DNA from: Lichenostomus cassidix
Taxonomy: Eukaryota > Chordata > Aves > Passeriformes > Meliphagidae
Assembly (NCBI GenBank): GCA_008360975.2
Contig: CM039182.1
Coordinates: 101,773,443-101,837,442, forward strand
Reading direction: 5' to 3'
DNA: 64,000 nucleotides
The translations under genes were made by a program, and so were the position numbers. Under the pieces are notes generated by a model, which had not been told where the DNA came from, ran no database searches, and saw only the letters and a list, made by a program, of their open reading frames with translations. Positions 13,276 through 28,200 of this stretch are shown here, piece by piece (position 1 is the first letter of the stretch; every line of letters starts with the position of its first letter).

Positions 13276-16200
13276 TACACTGTTGATTCTGTATGAAGGA
13301 GTCAGTGGCTAATAATGAGCCAAAAGATTGAAAGAATTTCAGGACATATTATCAACTGAGAGCAGCTATATTCTGCAATATGTATCTTAATGAATTCTTC
13401 AAGAATGCTGACATAAAATTACTTCTGGCATCCCCTTTGCAGATATTATTTCTGAGAACTTTCTCAAGAACTCAAAACCTTATGGGTGTAATGTCTATGT
13501 AATATTAACATACAGCTCTGAAGGAAAGGAGGGGATGGAATCCTATAATGAATTTGACTGTCCAAAAAATGAAAAGAAGTTGAGTTTTTCAAAGTCTACA
13601 ATATCTTAAAAATACTTTGAAGTCCAACTCCATTCCTAGCCCCTGGATACATTCTCCGTTCTGCACTTAAATTTTGCACAGCTGTTCAGAAACAAAACAT
13701 TAGAATCAGCTTTGCTGTGTTCTACAGCAGGAATGGAAGAAAAAAGGAATTATGGAAGAAAGAATTAACTTGAAAAATGGTGTGGTCTTTTGTGGATGGC
13801 ATTTAAGCTCAAGACATACATTTAATGGGTTTTTGCATCTCTACAAATCCTGAGGGATTTGAAACTGATCTAAAAGCATATTTTCTTTGTTAAATGTCTT
13901 CAAGTAAAATTGTTGCTGTGTATATTGTTACACAGAACAATATGTCACGAGGCTTGGGAAATATTCTGATTTCAAACATTTCATCACGTTTATTTTCTCC
14001 ATTATGCAAATCTCCAGAAAATGAAAAGGAGCTCTGTATAGCAGTTTGTGATAAGTCTGCAGTATATTTTGTCCATTATACTTCAGTTTTCCTTGCCAAA
14101 ACCTCTTGACTTTGTTACTTTTGTATGTTCTTGCAAATATTAAGTGATGAGGAGGAATGATTTTCTGTCATGAAAAAGCATCAGTTTATCTTGTTATCCG
14201 ATTACAGTGTTTCCATGTCTGTTAGAAACTGATTTTCAGTATTACTCCTACACATTTAGTGACATATACTGATGAAAAGACCTGAATACACTTTGCATTT
14301 CCCATGACAGAATGAATAATAGGTAGTGTATGTTTTTAAGATGTAGCAAGATATATTACAGGGCCTTTGCTTTCTGCATATACATGCAACCTTAACTCTT
14401 TTGAAATCAATGTGCATCTTGCCGTTGCTTTTAATGAAGATAGAATTTTATCCTTCACTTTATAGAACATGACACATTTCTTGCTTTAATACCAGCTATA
14501 TTTATATAACTTTCTTGAGCCCCAAAAATCTGCTATGCATTATTATTATTTTAGTTGAGTAAAGTATCTTGTGCCAAAAGATGGAGGAATTACTTTAGAA
14601 GTTTCTTTTCACATCTTTAAATATTTCAAGATGACTAAAGGAGAAGTAACACATCTGCTGAAGGAGCTTGGCTGAACTAAAGAAAACTGATTCATGTGAC
14701 ACTGGTTTTGTGCCTCTTCTGTCCCCAACATGGATACAAAACACAGGAGTTTTGTGAAAACTCATCCCAACCAAATGAGGGGAAAATGCACACTTTCTGT
14801 TACAGGTAAAAAGTTAAAGCCTTCCATATTCTTATTGTGCCAAAACCTGACAGGCATATTCCTGAAAAACTAAGACCAAATGCATTTGAATTCCATTGTT
14901 GTATAACTTAAAATTCAGTTATACTGAAAAATGTTTAGTTAACAGTGGCATTTCAAAAATGCATTTGTTACATTTAACTCTAATAACAAAACAACTCCTC
15001 TCTTAACTGAAAAATGTAATTTTACACTTCATCCTTTTTTTCTTACTGTGCTATGCCCAAACTAAAATAAATACATAAATAAATAAAAATGCATTGTTAT
15101 TGCTGTTGTCATGCTCATAATACTTAGTAATTTTTCATTTTGTTACAAAATTGTGGCACAGCTTCCTTTAAAACAAAAGAAAAAAAAGAGAAAGAAGATG
15201 AGTAAGTCTGACTTGGCTGAATTCAAACAACTGCTGCTGGTTTTCGATCCATGCTTCATCTAGTTTTGTGATTAGCACCTGTATATGTGTTTTTCTATTT
15301 AAAAACCATTTCCCTTGCTGCTGCATTCATACTACCAACCTTTCAGTGGTCATGAACCAAGGAGGGAAGCCACATCAGAGCCTGAAAGCAGGGCTTTTCA
15401 GGCTTCACAGAACGTGGGCTTCTCTACTGAATAGTGAGAGAAAATCATTCCTGGCCCATCACAATACAGCATGGAGGCAGTTGTGAGTCTCACAGAGACT
15501 TTGACCCAGATTACAGGACAGAGGATACTATTTTTTATCCTGAAAGGATGTTCAAAGAAAAGACATTTCTCTTGCTGAATAAACAGTAATTGCAGAGGTG
15601 TGTAGTGATATTCATTAGTCAGTGGAAAGAAGAATGTAAAATTAGTCTGGGCCTGATGGATTGAGTCAAAACTCAGCTAGCCCAGATGAAAAACTGATGT
15701 AGTTGTGTAGGAGAGATTATACTTCTTGAAATACCCAACAACAATCAGAAAAAGGGGGGGAAAATCTAATTTTAAAATAAAAGCTCCAAACGGGGCATTT
15801 TTCTTTGTGAATGGTTTATAAATGTAGTGTTTTTAAAGCCTTTTCCCCCCAGGGAACAGTGAATGCAAATTTAAAATTTAATTTTAAAAAAAATCTATGT
15901 GTCAGCTACTCTACTCTGTAAATCTTAAAGAATGTTGCACATACTGTTATCAATATTCGTGTAGCTGTTTTTCTTTCTGTATCAGGTGTCTCTGAATACC
16001 CATATTAGAGTGAGGAACAAACCTAACATAGATTTTATTTTTTCCCATACCCTCAGAAGGCAATACTAGGTCTGGGGAAGGTAAAGAAAGGCATAAGGGA
16101 GACTGTGAAGAGGATAAGCTATTTACTTAAATAAATAATTACATAAAGTAGGACACAAGATAAAAGATGTGAGTCTGTTTAAGTACAGTTTGTAAAGCAG

Positions 16201-19200
16201 AACTAGTTTATACCCCTAGCTGAATTAATGGTGATGTCCAGTGAATACCAAGGGAACTAGACTGAGGTTACTGACATGGATGAAATAAAGGTCTGATTAA
16301 AAATCTCTTTTAAGAAACAGAACAAGGGAAATAATACTGTTTTCTTTGGCAGGTCCCACTTAAATTTTCTCTGTGTCCATACTATATATAGAATTCCCAT
16401 ATGTCTTTAGATAGGCACAATAAAAGGAGTAGGATTTTTTCAGATTGGGAAACATGGAAAAACCTTTCCCATATTTACAGAATAACCCTTTTAAGCATGC
16501 ACATTGTACAGTTATGCAATATTTCACCATAACTATATGTTCTAAACATGCCTTAATATAGATTCAAACACTTGCGAAAAGTTCAACACAAAATATTTAC
16601 ATAATACAGCTTTGAACACTATTTCAACACTCAATAAATCCCAAAGAATTGATCATTGCTTCAGTGGAAGATAGCCAAGAAAGGGTCAGGTAGGTCCCCT
16701 TAAAAATATGTTTATAAGCTAAAAAAACTGGTTGTGGTGAACAGCTGTGGGGTGTGAAATACTCCATAGCCAAAACTGTGGGTGGTTTCTCCACCCACAA
16801 TTCAGGAAACACAGTACTCAGGTAATGAATATTGGCTAAGTCTGCTTCTGAATACTCAATGCATATTTTGGGACAGCAAATTTATGAAGTCTGTCCTTAC
16901 CAATAAATGAGGAGCATTTGAAGTTTTGTTGACAGAAATTGATTATTCAGTGATGTATGGAGCTTGGAGAAGAGTCAAGAATTGCCACATGGCTATAGCA
17001 AGTCCAGAAGAAGCAGTCAGCAGTTCAGAAGAGCAGAGCTGTCAGCAAGTTTAAGCAAAGAATAATTCTAGTCGTTTGGAAAGAGACCTGGACCGAGGTC
17101 GGAAGGTTTCTCATGAATAATCAAATGCTTTGGTTAATTTTATTTCTATTGCCCTCCAGAATTATGCATTGTTCTTCAAAAAGAATCAGATATTTGATTC
17201 AAGATATTCAGAGACTTAGTCTTCCTATGTAGTCTTTTACCAAATGTGTTCTTTTTTTTCTCCCCCAAATAACTCTGCTATCTTTCAGCCCAAATCCACG
17301 TCTGTGCATACAGCATTACTTTAATTACAGTATGAAATGTATCTGATGAAGTGTTACTCATATTTTAATCTGCCAACTAAAATGGTTACATTCTCCTCTG
17401 TATTTGTCTTTCTTGCCCAAACCAAGTAACCAGGTTGGTTTTTCATGTATGAGGATAACTGTTTCAACTCAGTTATACTCTTGCCAGTAAAATCATAGAA
17501 AAAACCCTTCCAATTAATTGCAGTATATTCTTATCGTTGCAAAAGAGAGGTTTAGTCAGTGTGTTTATTTGCCCTTTAGATCTTAGTTTAACAGCCTGCC
17601 AAAACATTCTGTCTACTTTTTATCCTTTATCTCTGCACAGACCCTCAGTGACACTTTCTACCTGAGTTTTCTTTGTCACTGAGAGTGAAGATGATAACTT
17701 AGTGAGTTCTCAAATGTGAAATCAGTGTGTCAGGTCTGGGCAATTTAGGTATGTCCAGAAAACCTCAGGCTTAAAAACTTCAATAAATTTTAGCATTTCA
17801 ATAGGAATGCCAGACCCATCATTTGTTTTGACTTTGTCATCTCACCACAGGAGAAGTATACTGTCATTTGTCTACAATGACTGTATTTAATGCCTCAGCT
17901 CCCATTTCAGTCTTTGGAGGGCTGAATCTGGATAATACATTCTCTGCAGTGCACTAAGAAAATAATGAATCTGCTTGTCCAAAATGACAGTACAGCTCCT
18001 GTATGCTGTCAGACACTTGTTTGTATTCACTCAAGTGAGTTTTTAGGTTGATCTTTGTCTAAGCAACTTGTTAAGTGATCTTTTTTTTCCTGGTTGCTAC
18101 TGTGTGCTGTGCCAATTTTTTTTCTTAAAACTTTCCATCATCTTATAAGTGACTTGATTGCTTTTTGGCTTCTGGGGGAAAGATGTACAAAATATTTTTT
18201 TAGATATTTTCTACTACCAAAACAGCTTGTATCAAATTCCCTGAAATGTATAATGAAGATGTAAGAAACAAAATGAGTTGATAAATGGGAGAGACAGCCT
18301 CTACAGAAATTACCACCATTGACATGTCATTCTTACTTATCAGAAAATTGATAACAGTAATGATTATATAAACATATATGTGTGTGTCTTCTTCACATCC
18401 ACAATTAACAATGCAGAAAATAACTGTTGTAGTCTTATTACTATGCATAATATCGATGGTAGGCAATTAACAGTGCTTGCCTTAAAGATTCTATGATAAT
18501 TGTTGGAAAAGGGATTCCAGACTCAAAGGCTATTTCAGCACTTCTATGTCAGCAACCATCATAGTAAGGGCTTTATGTGAGAATTAGCAGATGGTATCAT
18601 GAAATGCATTTCTTCTGCTGTTAGGTTTGTGTAAAGTCATGCTCATCTGTTTCCACTGGGGGCTTAATGAGCTCCTTGTGTGTTTGATATCTGACTTTTC
18701 TTTGGAACCCTTCAAACCTCTCAGCAATACAGCCAAACATAATTGATACCTCAGGAGAGGAAAAAAAAGGAAGAGAAATTAGAGCTTCTGGAGGGAAGAG
18801 GGATTGTTAGAGAGATGCTCTGTGAGGAGCAGTGCTACAGGAGCAGACCTTGTCAAACCATGCAGCACCACCTGAAAGGCTTTTCAAAACAGGGTTAAGG
18901 AGTGAGCAGGATGCTGGACTGTTTTTATAACTTAATTGTGCCTTTTCCCAAAACATCCCATTAAGCCTAGAAATATTGTTACTGAATCTTTGGTTCCACA
19001 GTAGTACCAAATTTCAAAGTGAAACAACTGCCCCAAAGGAACCCAAATGAAAAAAAGTACTAGTCAGGAAGGAGAAAAAAAAACCCCAAAGCAATGGATA
19101 TTTGAGAACAATGAGAACTCTTTATTATAAACCCATAAAATTAGCATAGTGGGGGACTAGGAAAAGAAAGGAAGAATTAGAACAGATGAGTGTGCCATGG

Positions 19201-22200
19201 TTAGTACACCCTTCAAATATTTATTTAGTTAAAATAATTGGCAACTCAGTACCAGATAACATTATTTGTAAAATTAAGACACAAGCCACAGAACTACTGC
19301 AACAACCTCTAATAGAGGAGAGTATGGTCTATAAATGTAGACATGTCTAATACCTGATTTAAAATTATGCAACCAGTATTATGCATTATTATGTATTGAC
19401 ATACATTACCTGTTGGAGGCATTAGTTATGTTATTATATTAGAAAATGTCCTGTGGGTTTTTCCTACCAAGAGTCTTGCAGGGATGTAAGTCTGAGCTAG
19501 AAAAAGGAAAATGAAATGTGATGAATTGTGAGGTGCATGGTCTGTCATTCTTTAGAAAAAGACTAAGTGAAGCAGGAATGGAGATGAAGAGAAGGACAAG
19601 TAGTGGGTTTCCCAATACCTTCCTTCAAGTGTTTAATGTGGGCCCCTACAGATGAAAAATCAGCTAAACACCTATTAAGGTATAAAAGAGAAATAAGCAA
19701 TTCTACAGCAGCTTTCCTCTCATCCTAATTTAGATATATGAATTCTAGTTGTTTATAGAGGTGGGAAATGAATTCCACGGTTGATAGCTATCTTTTATTT
19801 ATTTATGGCCTCTTATCTATTGTGTTGGATTCAACAAGATTTATGTACCCACAAGAGTAAGTCAGAAATAATTCTGCTCACTTTCATTTAAATAACCATG
19901 AAAGCTTAGCTCAGTGTATATGCTGAACAAAGGGACAACAGAGAGGAGAAGGGATATAAGAAGAAATTTATTTGTAACAGAACAGCTCAAATGGTTGGTC
20001 TGCATGAAGTGGAAAGCAAGGCATTTCCCACAACAGACCCTTATCCAGAGAAGAAGCAAAGCCATGAAGACTAAGAGAGAAAAGTATAGATTATGGAGAG
20101 CCAGCATCACAATTTAAATATGATCTCCCAAATTTAAATCTTTAGTTTAGTTGTTGAAAAATACCACTATTTTTATAGTACTGAACAGGGAACCGTATAG
20201 AATATAAAGTAGTTTCCAATCATTTGAGTAAAAAAAAAAAGTATGAATAAATTCAGTGATATTTATTTGTTAAAAATGATCTATTGCCATGTCATCAAAC
20301 TTTATTTAGTCCCTATTGTCGAGATGATATTTCCTGTCAGTGCTATCTGTGATGTTTAACATTACTCTGTAATTTTCTTCTTTGGCTAACCAAAGAGCAC
20401 ATTCCAGAGTTATCATTAATATGAACATCATGCAGGTCACTTAGACCAGTACAAATAGCAGAAAATGTCACTTAATTTGGAACTGTTCTGCTGTAAAAGC
20501 AGTGTGAAAGTATTCTGAAAAATAATTATGTGAAATTAGAAGTAGTTTATTCAACCGAGCAGACAACATGTTTATTCATACTTGCAACTTCATTAGTGCC
20601 TGAATTAATATTGCATTTCTTTCTTGGGTCTTGTGTGATTTGTGAATCAATGCAGCTCTCGGAATGTAAGTTAGATGCTGTTCCTAAATTTTACGTCAAT
20701 AGAATAAGTGCCTTCAGCTTAATTGAACTTCAGCTCTCTAAAAGTTAGACATCCAGATTGTTTAGTTCAAGACAATATTAGGCATCTAGATTTTGTCAAT
20801 ACACATTGAACATCTCAGCTTTCTTATCCCTGCTGCTTTAAGTACCTGTCCTCTGGAGGCTTTCACTGCTATTAACACTAGATTGAACAAAAAGCTTTGA
20901 CTAACCTTTAAAAGGTTGAAATTAAGTGAGAGAAGTCTCTTTTAGATCATCATTCTGTAAGCTATTGGTTTAACACTGTGCCTATTTCAAGCCATGGAAA
21001 AGGTGGGCTGTAGACTGTTTCTGTAAAGGTTCAGAGTTAAAATGCATTACAAGACCAATATATATGAGTTACATGACACAAAAATAAAGTCAGTTTGATG
21101 TGCTGGTATTTGAACTGAATAAGTAAAATTGTCCTCAAAAAAAAGCTCCAAGTTTTTGTGTAGAAGCTGCAAATGTACAACACATTTTTTGTACAAACAC
21201 TATTTTGAGTAAAAGCTCAGAAGGTGCATTTTGTGGACTAAAATATAAAGAAAAAATAAGTACAGTGAAGTCTTAGCAAAACTCTTTGAGCAGACCAAAA
21301 CAATCCTTACCTCTGCTGCAAAGATGGAAGAGTCCTATAATGAGACAGATGTTTCTGTGCATATCAACACCTGGTCAACCTCACTGAAGTATCCATCACT
21401 GTAATTCCATTTTGCAACTAATGATCCTGTTCTAGAAACACGTCCTCCTGGAAACATAGGAAAGCTGGCTCCAAAGGCCAGTTGGAAACCTGGCACCTTA
21501 AAGACAAGAGATCATCACATTGTACCTGAATGCCTCTTATAGGGGAGCAGCAACCACATAAGCAACAAGAAGAACGGTGCTAATTACAGTAATTTTAAGG
21601 AAGAAACTTCTTAACTCAGGCCAAGTTAAGAAGTGTACTGCAGATGGAATGATTTTATACACTTCAATTTCCTCAAGATCAGGTTTTTTAATGTTTAGTA
21701 AGTAAAAACACTGGATTAAAGTAACCCCTGCTGCTCAACACTAAAAACTATGCTAGCGCAATATATTTCTTTTAAGACAATAAAGCTAATGTTTTTTTAT
21801 GGTAGCTTAAACTGCACATATGACAATATTTCTTTATTTCAGCTCTAAAGATCCTGTAGCTCAGTAAAAGTTTTCTACACATTTAGTTGCAGAATAATTT
21901 ATGTTTCAGAATGCAAGTGTGTTTTCATTAAATACTTCAAGCATCAGAAGAGGAGCAAGGACAAGTTTTGCTGTCTCTGATGAATACCTTTTGAGAGAAA
22001 TGCTGATACTCAAATAGCACAACTATTCTCGGAGAGATTTTTTTGTTTGGTCAAATTGCTCCTACCATGGCACCTGGACACTTCCACAACTCCTCTACTC
22101 CTTCCAGTTTCCAAAACACACCTCTGTATTTTCATTAACAACTTTATGAACCTCTCTGAAATGATTATTTCAAGTAGGCCTTTGGCCTGCCATTTGCACA

Positions 22201-22705
22201 TGGTTGGCTGGATGAGCACTGATGCCACTAAATGCATGTGTTTCACATACCTTTTGGAGGACTTGAGTGCTGAGGACTAAAGGTTTGAGGTTTTCCATAC
22301 ACATTCATCAGTTTGCCCTTGGTGACAAGTTGGTTGTGCCTATACTCCTAGCCATCCCCTCTGGCACCTTGACTGCTGTTTCCAAAAGCAGCAAAATACA
22401 GACAATACCTTCCACCAGCCACTGCTTAGTATAAAATAGGAAATAGCACCTTGGAAAAATTACATTTTTAACATCACACATTTTTATACCCCTGGCTGAC
22501 GTCATGCTGTGCTTCCATAAAGGTTTTGTTAGGACAATAAATAGCAACCATCAGCTTTTTTTTCCCAAAAAAGTCCTTCTCACTGCCAGAGGGAGTGCAG
22601 TAATTACACTTTCTGATGTACATTCAAAAGTTGATGTCAGCACTTGGGCTCAATGTCCTTGCAGAAGTGGGTTTCTCCACCTGGCAGGGAACCTGAAGGG
22701 ATTGT

Positions 22706-22748
22706 TTTCCTCTACAGTTATCAATTAACTGTTTCCTCTACAGTTATC
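22706..22748. repeat. Two-copy direct repeat, 17 bp, period 26 bp
   Basis: TTTCCTCTACAGTTATC occurs at 22706-22722 and again at 22732-22748, followed by a partial third echo (TACAGTTA). The unit contains a pyrimidine tract plus CAG and so looks like a splice acceptor. I have no evidence of an exon beginning after it. Confidence 0.85.
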
Positions 22749-23255
22749 TACAGTTACACATTTATCAGTACCATTTTGTGTTTCAAATTCATTGCTTCAC
22801 AGGAGTAATTGCAGGGTGGAAATGGTGTTTAGAAAATTACCACTACCTTAAAGTCGTTGAATTAAATTGACTCCACTGGGAGAAGTGATAGTTTGCTAAT
22901 AGTTGGCATATATACCTTAATTCTCCTACACAGTCACCTAATCTTTTCCTCTTTCTTTCTAAGGAATGTTGTAGTTACCCATCATAACTACTAATACTTT
23001 TTTTTATTTTCATTTGTCTTTTTAGTCATCTCCACTACTCTATTTATATTTTTGACAGCAAACACTTCAGAGACTGGGTTGTTTAAAAAGCCTATTTTCT
23101 CCATAGTTGCTAGACTTCACTGTAACACGCCTCTGGCTCCTTTGGTTTTTTTATTTTAAAATTATTTTTTATCACATTGTGTGAAACATGAGTTATTTCT
23201 AGCTCTTCCTGCCACATGGAGGAAAGTTTAGGAAATGTGATTTTTTTTCAGACAA

Positions 23256-23270
23256 GTTGTTGTTGTTGTT
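23256..23270. repeat. (GTT)5 microsatellite
   Basis: Five perfect GTT units. Short simple repeat with no functional claim. Confidence 0.9.
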
Positions 23271-24870
23271 TACAATAAGGCCGAGCATCAACAAGTGAAA
23301 TTTTCTATTTTGGCTACAAATTCACATCAATTTCTCTTTATTACTACTGCTGAGGACAACATATCTGATGTGGGTGTTGTCTGGGCTTAACATCAGGCTG
23401 AGTCTCAGCTGGCAGAGAAAGCAGTCAAAGGATAAGGAAGGCATCTCCTCTATCAAACAGTAATTTGATACTTGGAGAATAGTGATGAGACAGCAAAATT
23501 ATCTCATATCTGTTCCTCGTGAAGGGCACTAATACAGCACAATGTTGCAAGCCCTTTGTATAAACTATATTTGCTGCGTAAGAGTGGTTAATTAGTGACA
23601 TTAGTGGATGCCTGGGCATCATCCTTCCTTTATGGATTACCATATCCCCAGTCCCAGTCATACACACACTCATGCCTTGCAGAGAGCCCAAATGAGATCT
23701 AATGCTACTAATTCTGTCTTTGTATCATGCATGACCTTCTACACATGCAAAAAACCCTCCATATTTTATGTTGTCATTAGCTCTGGCCTTCACTGAAAAT
23801 CTCCTAAGTAAATCAAATCTCAAACTGCTTTCCAAGACTGAGAGAACACTTCAGTGTGCACCTCAGCACCTTCAGGTTGAGCCATCCTTCATACCATTAA
23901 GAAGCACAACATCTGCCTCTCGTACAGACCTCACCTTTCAGAGACCATGAACTGTGTTTTTCTTTTGCCTCTAGCAGTTCAGCCACAGTTTCTTGTCTCT
24001 CCCTTGCAGGCTGGTGGGATAACTTCTGTCCCTATGTCTCTTCCAAATAATGGCAGTGTTTATACGTGCAGGTGGCTCCTGTGGTCCCTTCTGTATTGTC
24101 AGAGTCAGCTGAAGTTCTGTCTAATGTGTCTAACTCTCTTGTGCATTCTTCCTTCACAAACTGCGTAAATTTACATTCTTATGGGAGGGTCTTAGCTGAA
24201 ACAGCAAAATAGGCCAATAATCTCCTATAGGACACTTTAGATTTTGATTATTTCATCATTTCCTCTGGGTCATTAGGAGTCCTAACTTGGAGCCTGTTGG
24301 CTGTTGTGAATCCTAATATACCAGTCCTATATACCTAACGGTAACAAGCTTGGTTGCCTTTTGCATTGTTACATGCTCCATTCCTTGAATTGGCTATCTT
24401 CATCTCAGGCATTATTTAAGAACAAGTCTAAAGTCTGTTTCCTAAAGCTGAGTCTTGTTATTACTTTGTTAATTACAAAGACTATCTAGAAACACCCTCT
24501 CTTTCAAAATACTTTTTCTCAAACAGACAAGCCATCATGAGTAAATCCCATACAAGACTGTGTCTGTCCTGACACTGTATTTTAACAAATTTGCTCTCTA
24601 TAGTACAGCTGTTTAGTTCTGAGCTTGTCTTTTAGATACCTTTTGTATTCAGCAGAGAAAAACAGGCATTTCTGGGCAGAGTTTCATCCCATCTAAATAT
24701 AAAATAGGTCAGATGATTGCATTCTTGGATTGGGGTGAAATGAGCCCAAATAAACTTCAGAGGCTATTTCAAGGGTCTGATGCTAAATCTGGATGATGCA
24801 AATGTCACATAAGCTTCTGCCTTATGTAAATGAAAATATATAGTCACTTCCTAATTCCTACTAAGAGTGA

Positions 24871-25249
24871 CTCACAGACTCCAATAAAGAAACAGGCAGA
24901 GAGCTGCCACAAAGTCAATAAAGCCCACAAACCACAGGGAACTGGAGGCCGATAGGCTGTCTTTATTTGCAAACAATGTAAGCCTCAGACAGACATTCCT
25001 GAGAGTGGGCCTCCTGCTTGGTGGCCAGCCACCACAGCTGGAGCAGAGGATGACAAGCAGAACAGCAGGTTGGGGAAAGCAGCAGCACTGATGGTGAACA
25101 GCCCCTGCCGAGCTCTGGAGACAAAGCTGCACCTTCCTGCTCTTACAGCACAAGACAAGGTTTCTTTGCTGCATAGAACCAGCATTCATTCTCCCTAGAT
25201 TGAAATTGCAAAGTGGGCACAGCAGCTTGTTCTTAAAAACATGATACAT
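24871..25249 (-). other. GC-richer patch with a 125-codon open frame, probably not a gene
   Basis: This patch is visibly richer in G and C than its surroundings, for example at 25000-25140. On the minus strand it holds an ATG-started frame of 125 codons from 25249 to 24872, with a second frame overlapping it. The predicted peptide is rich in Cys, Leu and Ser, with no repeated motif, signal peptide pattern or domain that I recognise. A GC-rich patch has fewer stop codons and so yields long frames by chance. It may be an exon or UTR of an unrecognised transcript, an old repeat, or simple composition drift. I favour non-coding. Confidence 0.25.
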
Positions 25250-28200
25250 CCATTTCCTCTGTGTAAACAGATTTATTCTGTAAAAGAAGAAAGGGGAAAA
25301 TTTCCTTTATCCCTGGGGGAAATGGTGTCCTACTTCTATCTAATGGCATCCTCAGAAATGCATGCAATAGCAATAATCATTCCAAAGAGAGAGAGATTTT
25401 TAGGGCTCTGCTTAAAATATTCAAACTTCTACATGTTAAAGGGCAAGGTTATTTAAAAATATTCAGCAGTTACCTTCATTAAATGAGTCCCTTTTTCTTG
25501 AATTCTGAAGTCAATCATTAGTAATTTTGAATAGCTCAGGACTGATTCTCCAGCAATTGCTTTAGTGCTGCTGCTTTTATCCAGAGGTAGAGGCAAGGCA
25601 GAATTGAAACATACCACAATTTCAATGAGGGGAAGGTAACAAGATCTTTGGCTTTAAGTTAAAACAATCCCTACTGACTGGTTTAAAAATCTAGATTTAA
25701 TCCATGAATGTTTTCTTTACAAACCAAAAATCACTATTTTTTGGCTTACCAACTAATTTGAATAATTTATTCTTCAGACTAGACCTTTTGTGAAAGTTCC
25801 ACCTTATGATCTTTACATGTAACATGTTTGCATCATCCTACACCTAGAGAAACAATAACAGTAATTTTAGTGGACATATGTTTGTGTAAGATTTTGCATA
25901 CTTTGTTGACATCTGTCTCTCTGCTTGTTTATGAAAGTTTGATTTTTAACCTGTCTCCCTAGCTATGCCAATTCATTCCAAGAGCCAGTTTGTATCTTTC
26001 CCCTGTTAATTTTAGAAAAGCTTCCATCTGAGACAATCAGGTTCACTGCTAAGGATCTGATCCTATAATCTCAGCTCCCAGAGGACTAGACCCTTCGGCT
26101 CTTGCAGGTTGCAATTGGTTTCCTTTATTTATTTATGTGCTGAAGTCCCTGAAGAATGACATGGTGCCGAGCCAGTCACAGGAGCATTGTGAGCCCAGTG
26201 GTCTCAGTGCCAGTCCAGGGGCTCAGGGGTTTGCCTGGGAGCCTCTGCAGCTCAGGGACTCAGCTGAGCTTTGCTAAAGGCAACTCCTCTATGGGCACAG
26301 GATAAAATTTTTTGGGACAGTGACTTACTGAACCCCCACACCCAAGGCCAGAATTGGCACCTGCTTCCTAAAGGGTCAGATGCTTCATCTTATTTCTCTG
26401 TTGCTCTTATTCAATTTCTTACTGAAAGGATGTGGGTTTTTCACAATCAGTCATTGCTGGGAGCATGTTTTCAAGCTCTTCATTATGCAGCAATTATTCA
26501 CACTATATACACTTGTATGTTGCAAGTTTTTACGTTTCCTTCCAAAAGTATTTGAGGTATGCCAGATTACTTAATTTTTCTAAAGTTCTAAGCAGTGGCT
26601 TCTAGTACCCACGTGACCACCAGTCCCAGCTTATCCCAGCTCTCCTGACAAGTATGATCTGTTTTCTTTCATTTGTATATCACCACATGACATACTTGGG
26701 CATCCTTTAAAGAGCTATACATTTAAGTTTAAATATGCAAATATATGTCATACAACTTTTTGTTTCAGGATTTTCACTTGGTAAAAGATTGAATTGCCAG
26801 GTGAAGGAAGACAAGCTTCATTGGGCCCATCTGTACTGTGAAACACTGCAATTTTGTATTCATCAGATTGAATCATTTAGTGGGCAGAACATGAGAAACC
26901 AAAATATGGGGTCTTTTATGGAGCTTGGGAGACATTCCTCCCTTTTTTTATTTTTCCAGAGCTTGTGATGTTAAGCTGTTCAATTATCAGAAAATTTCCA
27001 AGGCTGTGGTTGGTGCATTGCCTCAGGAATCTAGTGCTTGCAAAGAAAGAATATGTGTCTCATGTATGCACTTCACCATCATTAACATCTACCAGACACG
27101 CCTTAGTTTATATTAAGCATCATCAAGTCACCTCATGCCCTGCTGACACAAATTCAGAAGCTGTATTAGATTTACTGCTGCACTGTGCTTTATTTCCCAG
27201 AAGTCTGTATTAGCTGCAGTTTTCCTTTCATATTTTGCCCTGTGATAATAGCAGGGCCTGTTATATGCTGCATTTTTCTTAATGAGTTTTATCTCTTTTT
27301 GAACAAGTAGTATTGCAACTCAGGAGCCATAATAATAGCTTGAAATATAAATACACAATATCACCAGAAATTTTATTTTTTTTTTAAATGAGAAATGTCA
27401 CAAAAAAGGTCTTAAAAAAAAAAAGAAAAAATAATATTTTTGAGGACTTTGGTCCAGTTAGTGCTTAATTTTACTTTTATATCTTTGGTTTGTATTCTTG
27501 AATTGAAGAGAAAAAGAAATTTTCATGGTATACCTGATCCAAAAGCCTCACCCAAACAGTCTTCAAAGAAGGAATTTTCCTGCTTGTTTGGATGTTTCTG
27601 CAGATTTTCAATCCAGAGCACAGTTTAATTTTAAATAGCCAAGTGATCCCAGATAGAAAGTAATACTCTAACAGATTCCAAATATATCCACTTAGAAAGT
27701 AAGGCACACAGTGGTGAAATGTTAAAATATTTGCTTTTATTAAAACAAGTCTTTCATTATGAGTACTCTTCAGAGAGAAAGTATTTTTTTTTAGCATGGG
27801 TACCTCCAGTGTTCTAAAAATATTTGGATCAAACCCCATCCATACTTTCTTCCTTTCATCAAAGAAAACCATGTCAGCAGAACTTCAGAGATGTCTCAGG
27901 AAAAGATGGCCATCAAAGTCAGGCTTGGGAGGAGGAGTGAAATTATTCAAGTAGGATATTTTCAAGAATACCATTGTTATCAAGAATCTTAACAATTTGC
28001 AGAGACATGACTATACTAATTGCTAGAACTCTTTGAATGTCTACAAATAAATAGAGTAGGTCAAAGAGTCCTCCTTGAATAAACGGCTGGACCAACTGCC
28101 AGCATGAGAATGTAAATGAATTATTTGACAAAATTCCTCTTTTTGTTATCTCTTTGCATCTCTTCTTCTCCTACCCTCTTGATCACAAGTAAACACACAA

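Larger units (their letters stand above)
13276..24870. other. AT-rich non-coding sequence, no gene seen
   Basis: About 11.6 kb without a supportable gene. Open frames are at most about 88 codons, many starting at non-ATG codons, and lie on both strands without pattern. Minor features are a stretch of AAAT-like repeats at 15064-15089, an A11 run at 20230-20240, the direct repeat at 22706-22748 and five GTT units at 23256-23270. Overlapping open frames on both strands near 22.0-22.7 kb reflect locally stop-poor sequence and do not suggest a gene. I recognised no transposon, tRNA or splice-bounded exon here. Confidence 0.65.

Noticed and set aside
17491..17520. AATCATAGAAAAAACCCTTC as a CR1 tip
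   Set aside because: Only a handful of bases match and the following GGTTGGAAG block is absent.
22706..22748. Repeated pyrimidine-CAG unit as alternative splice acceptors
   Set aside because: No downstream donor at a sensible distance with an open frame or other exon signal stood out. Local duplication explains it more simply.
27477..27872. 131-codon minus-strand frame
   Set aside because: The peptide has no recognisable pattern and the interval shows no splice-bounded structure. A shorter frame overlaps on the other strand.
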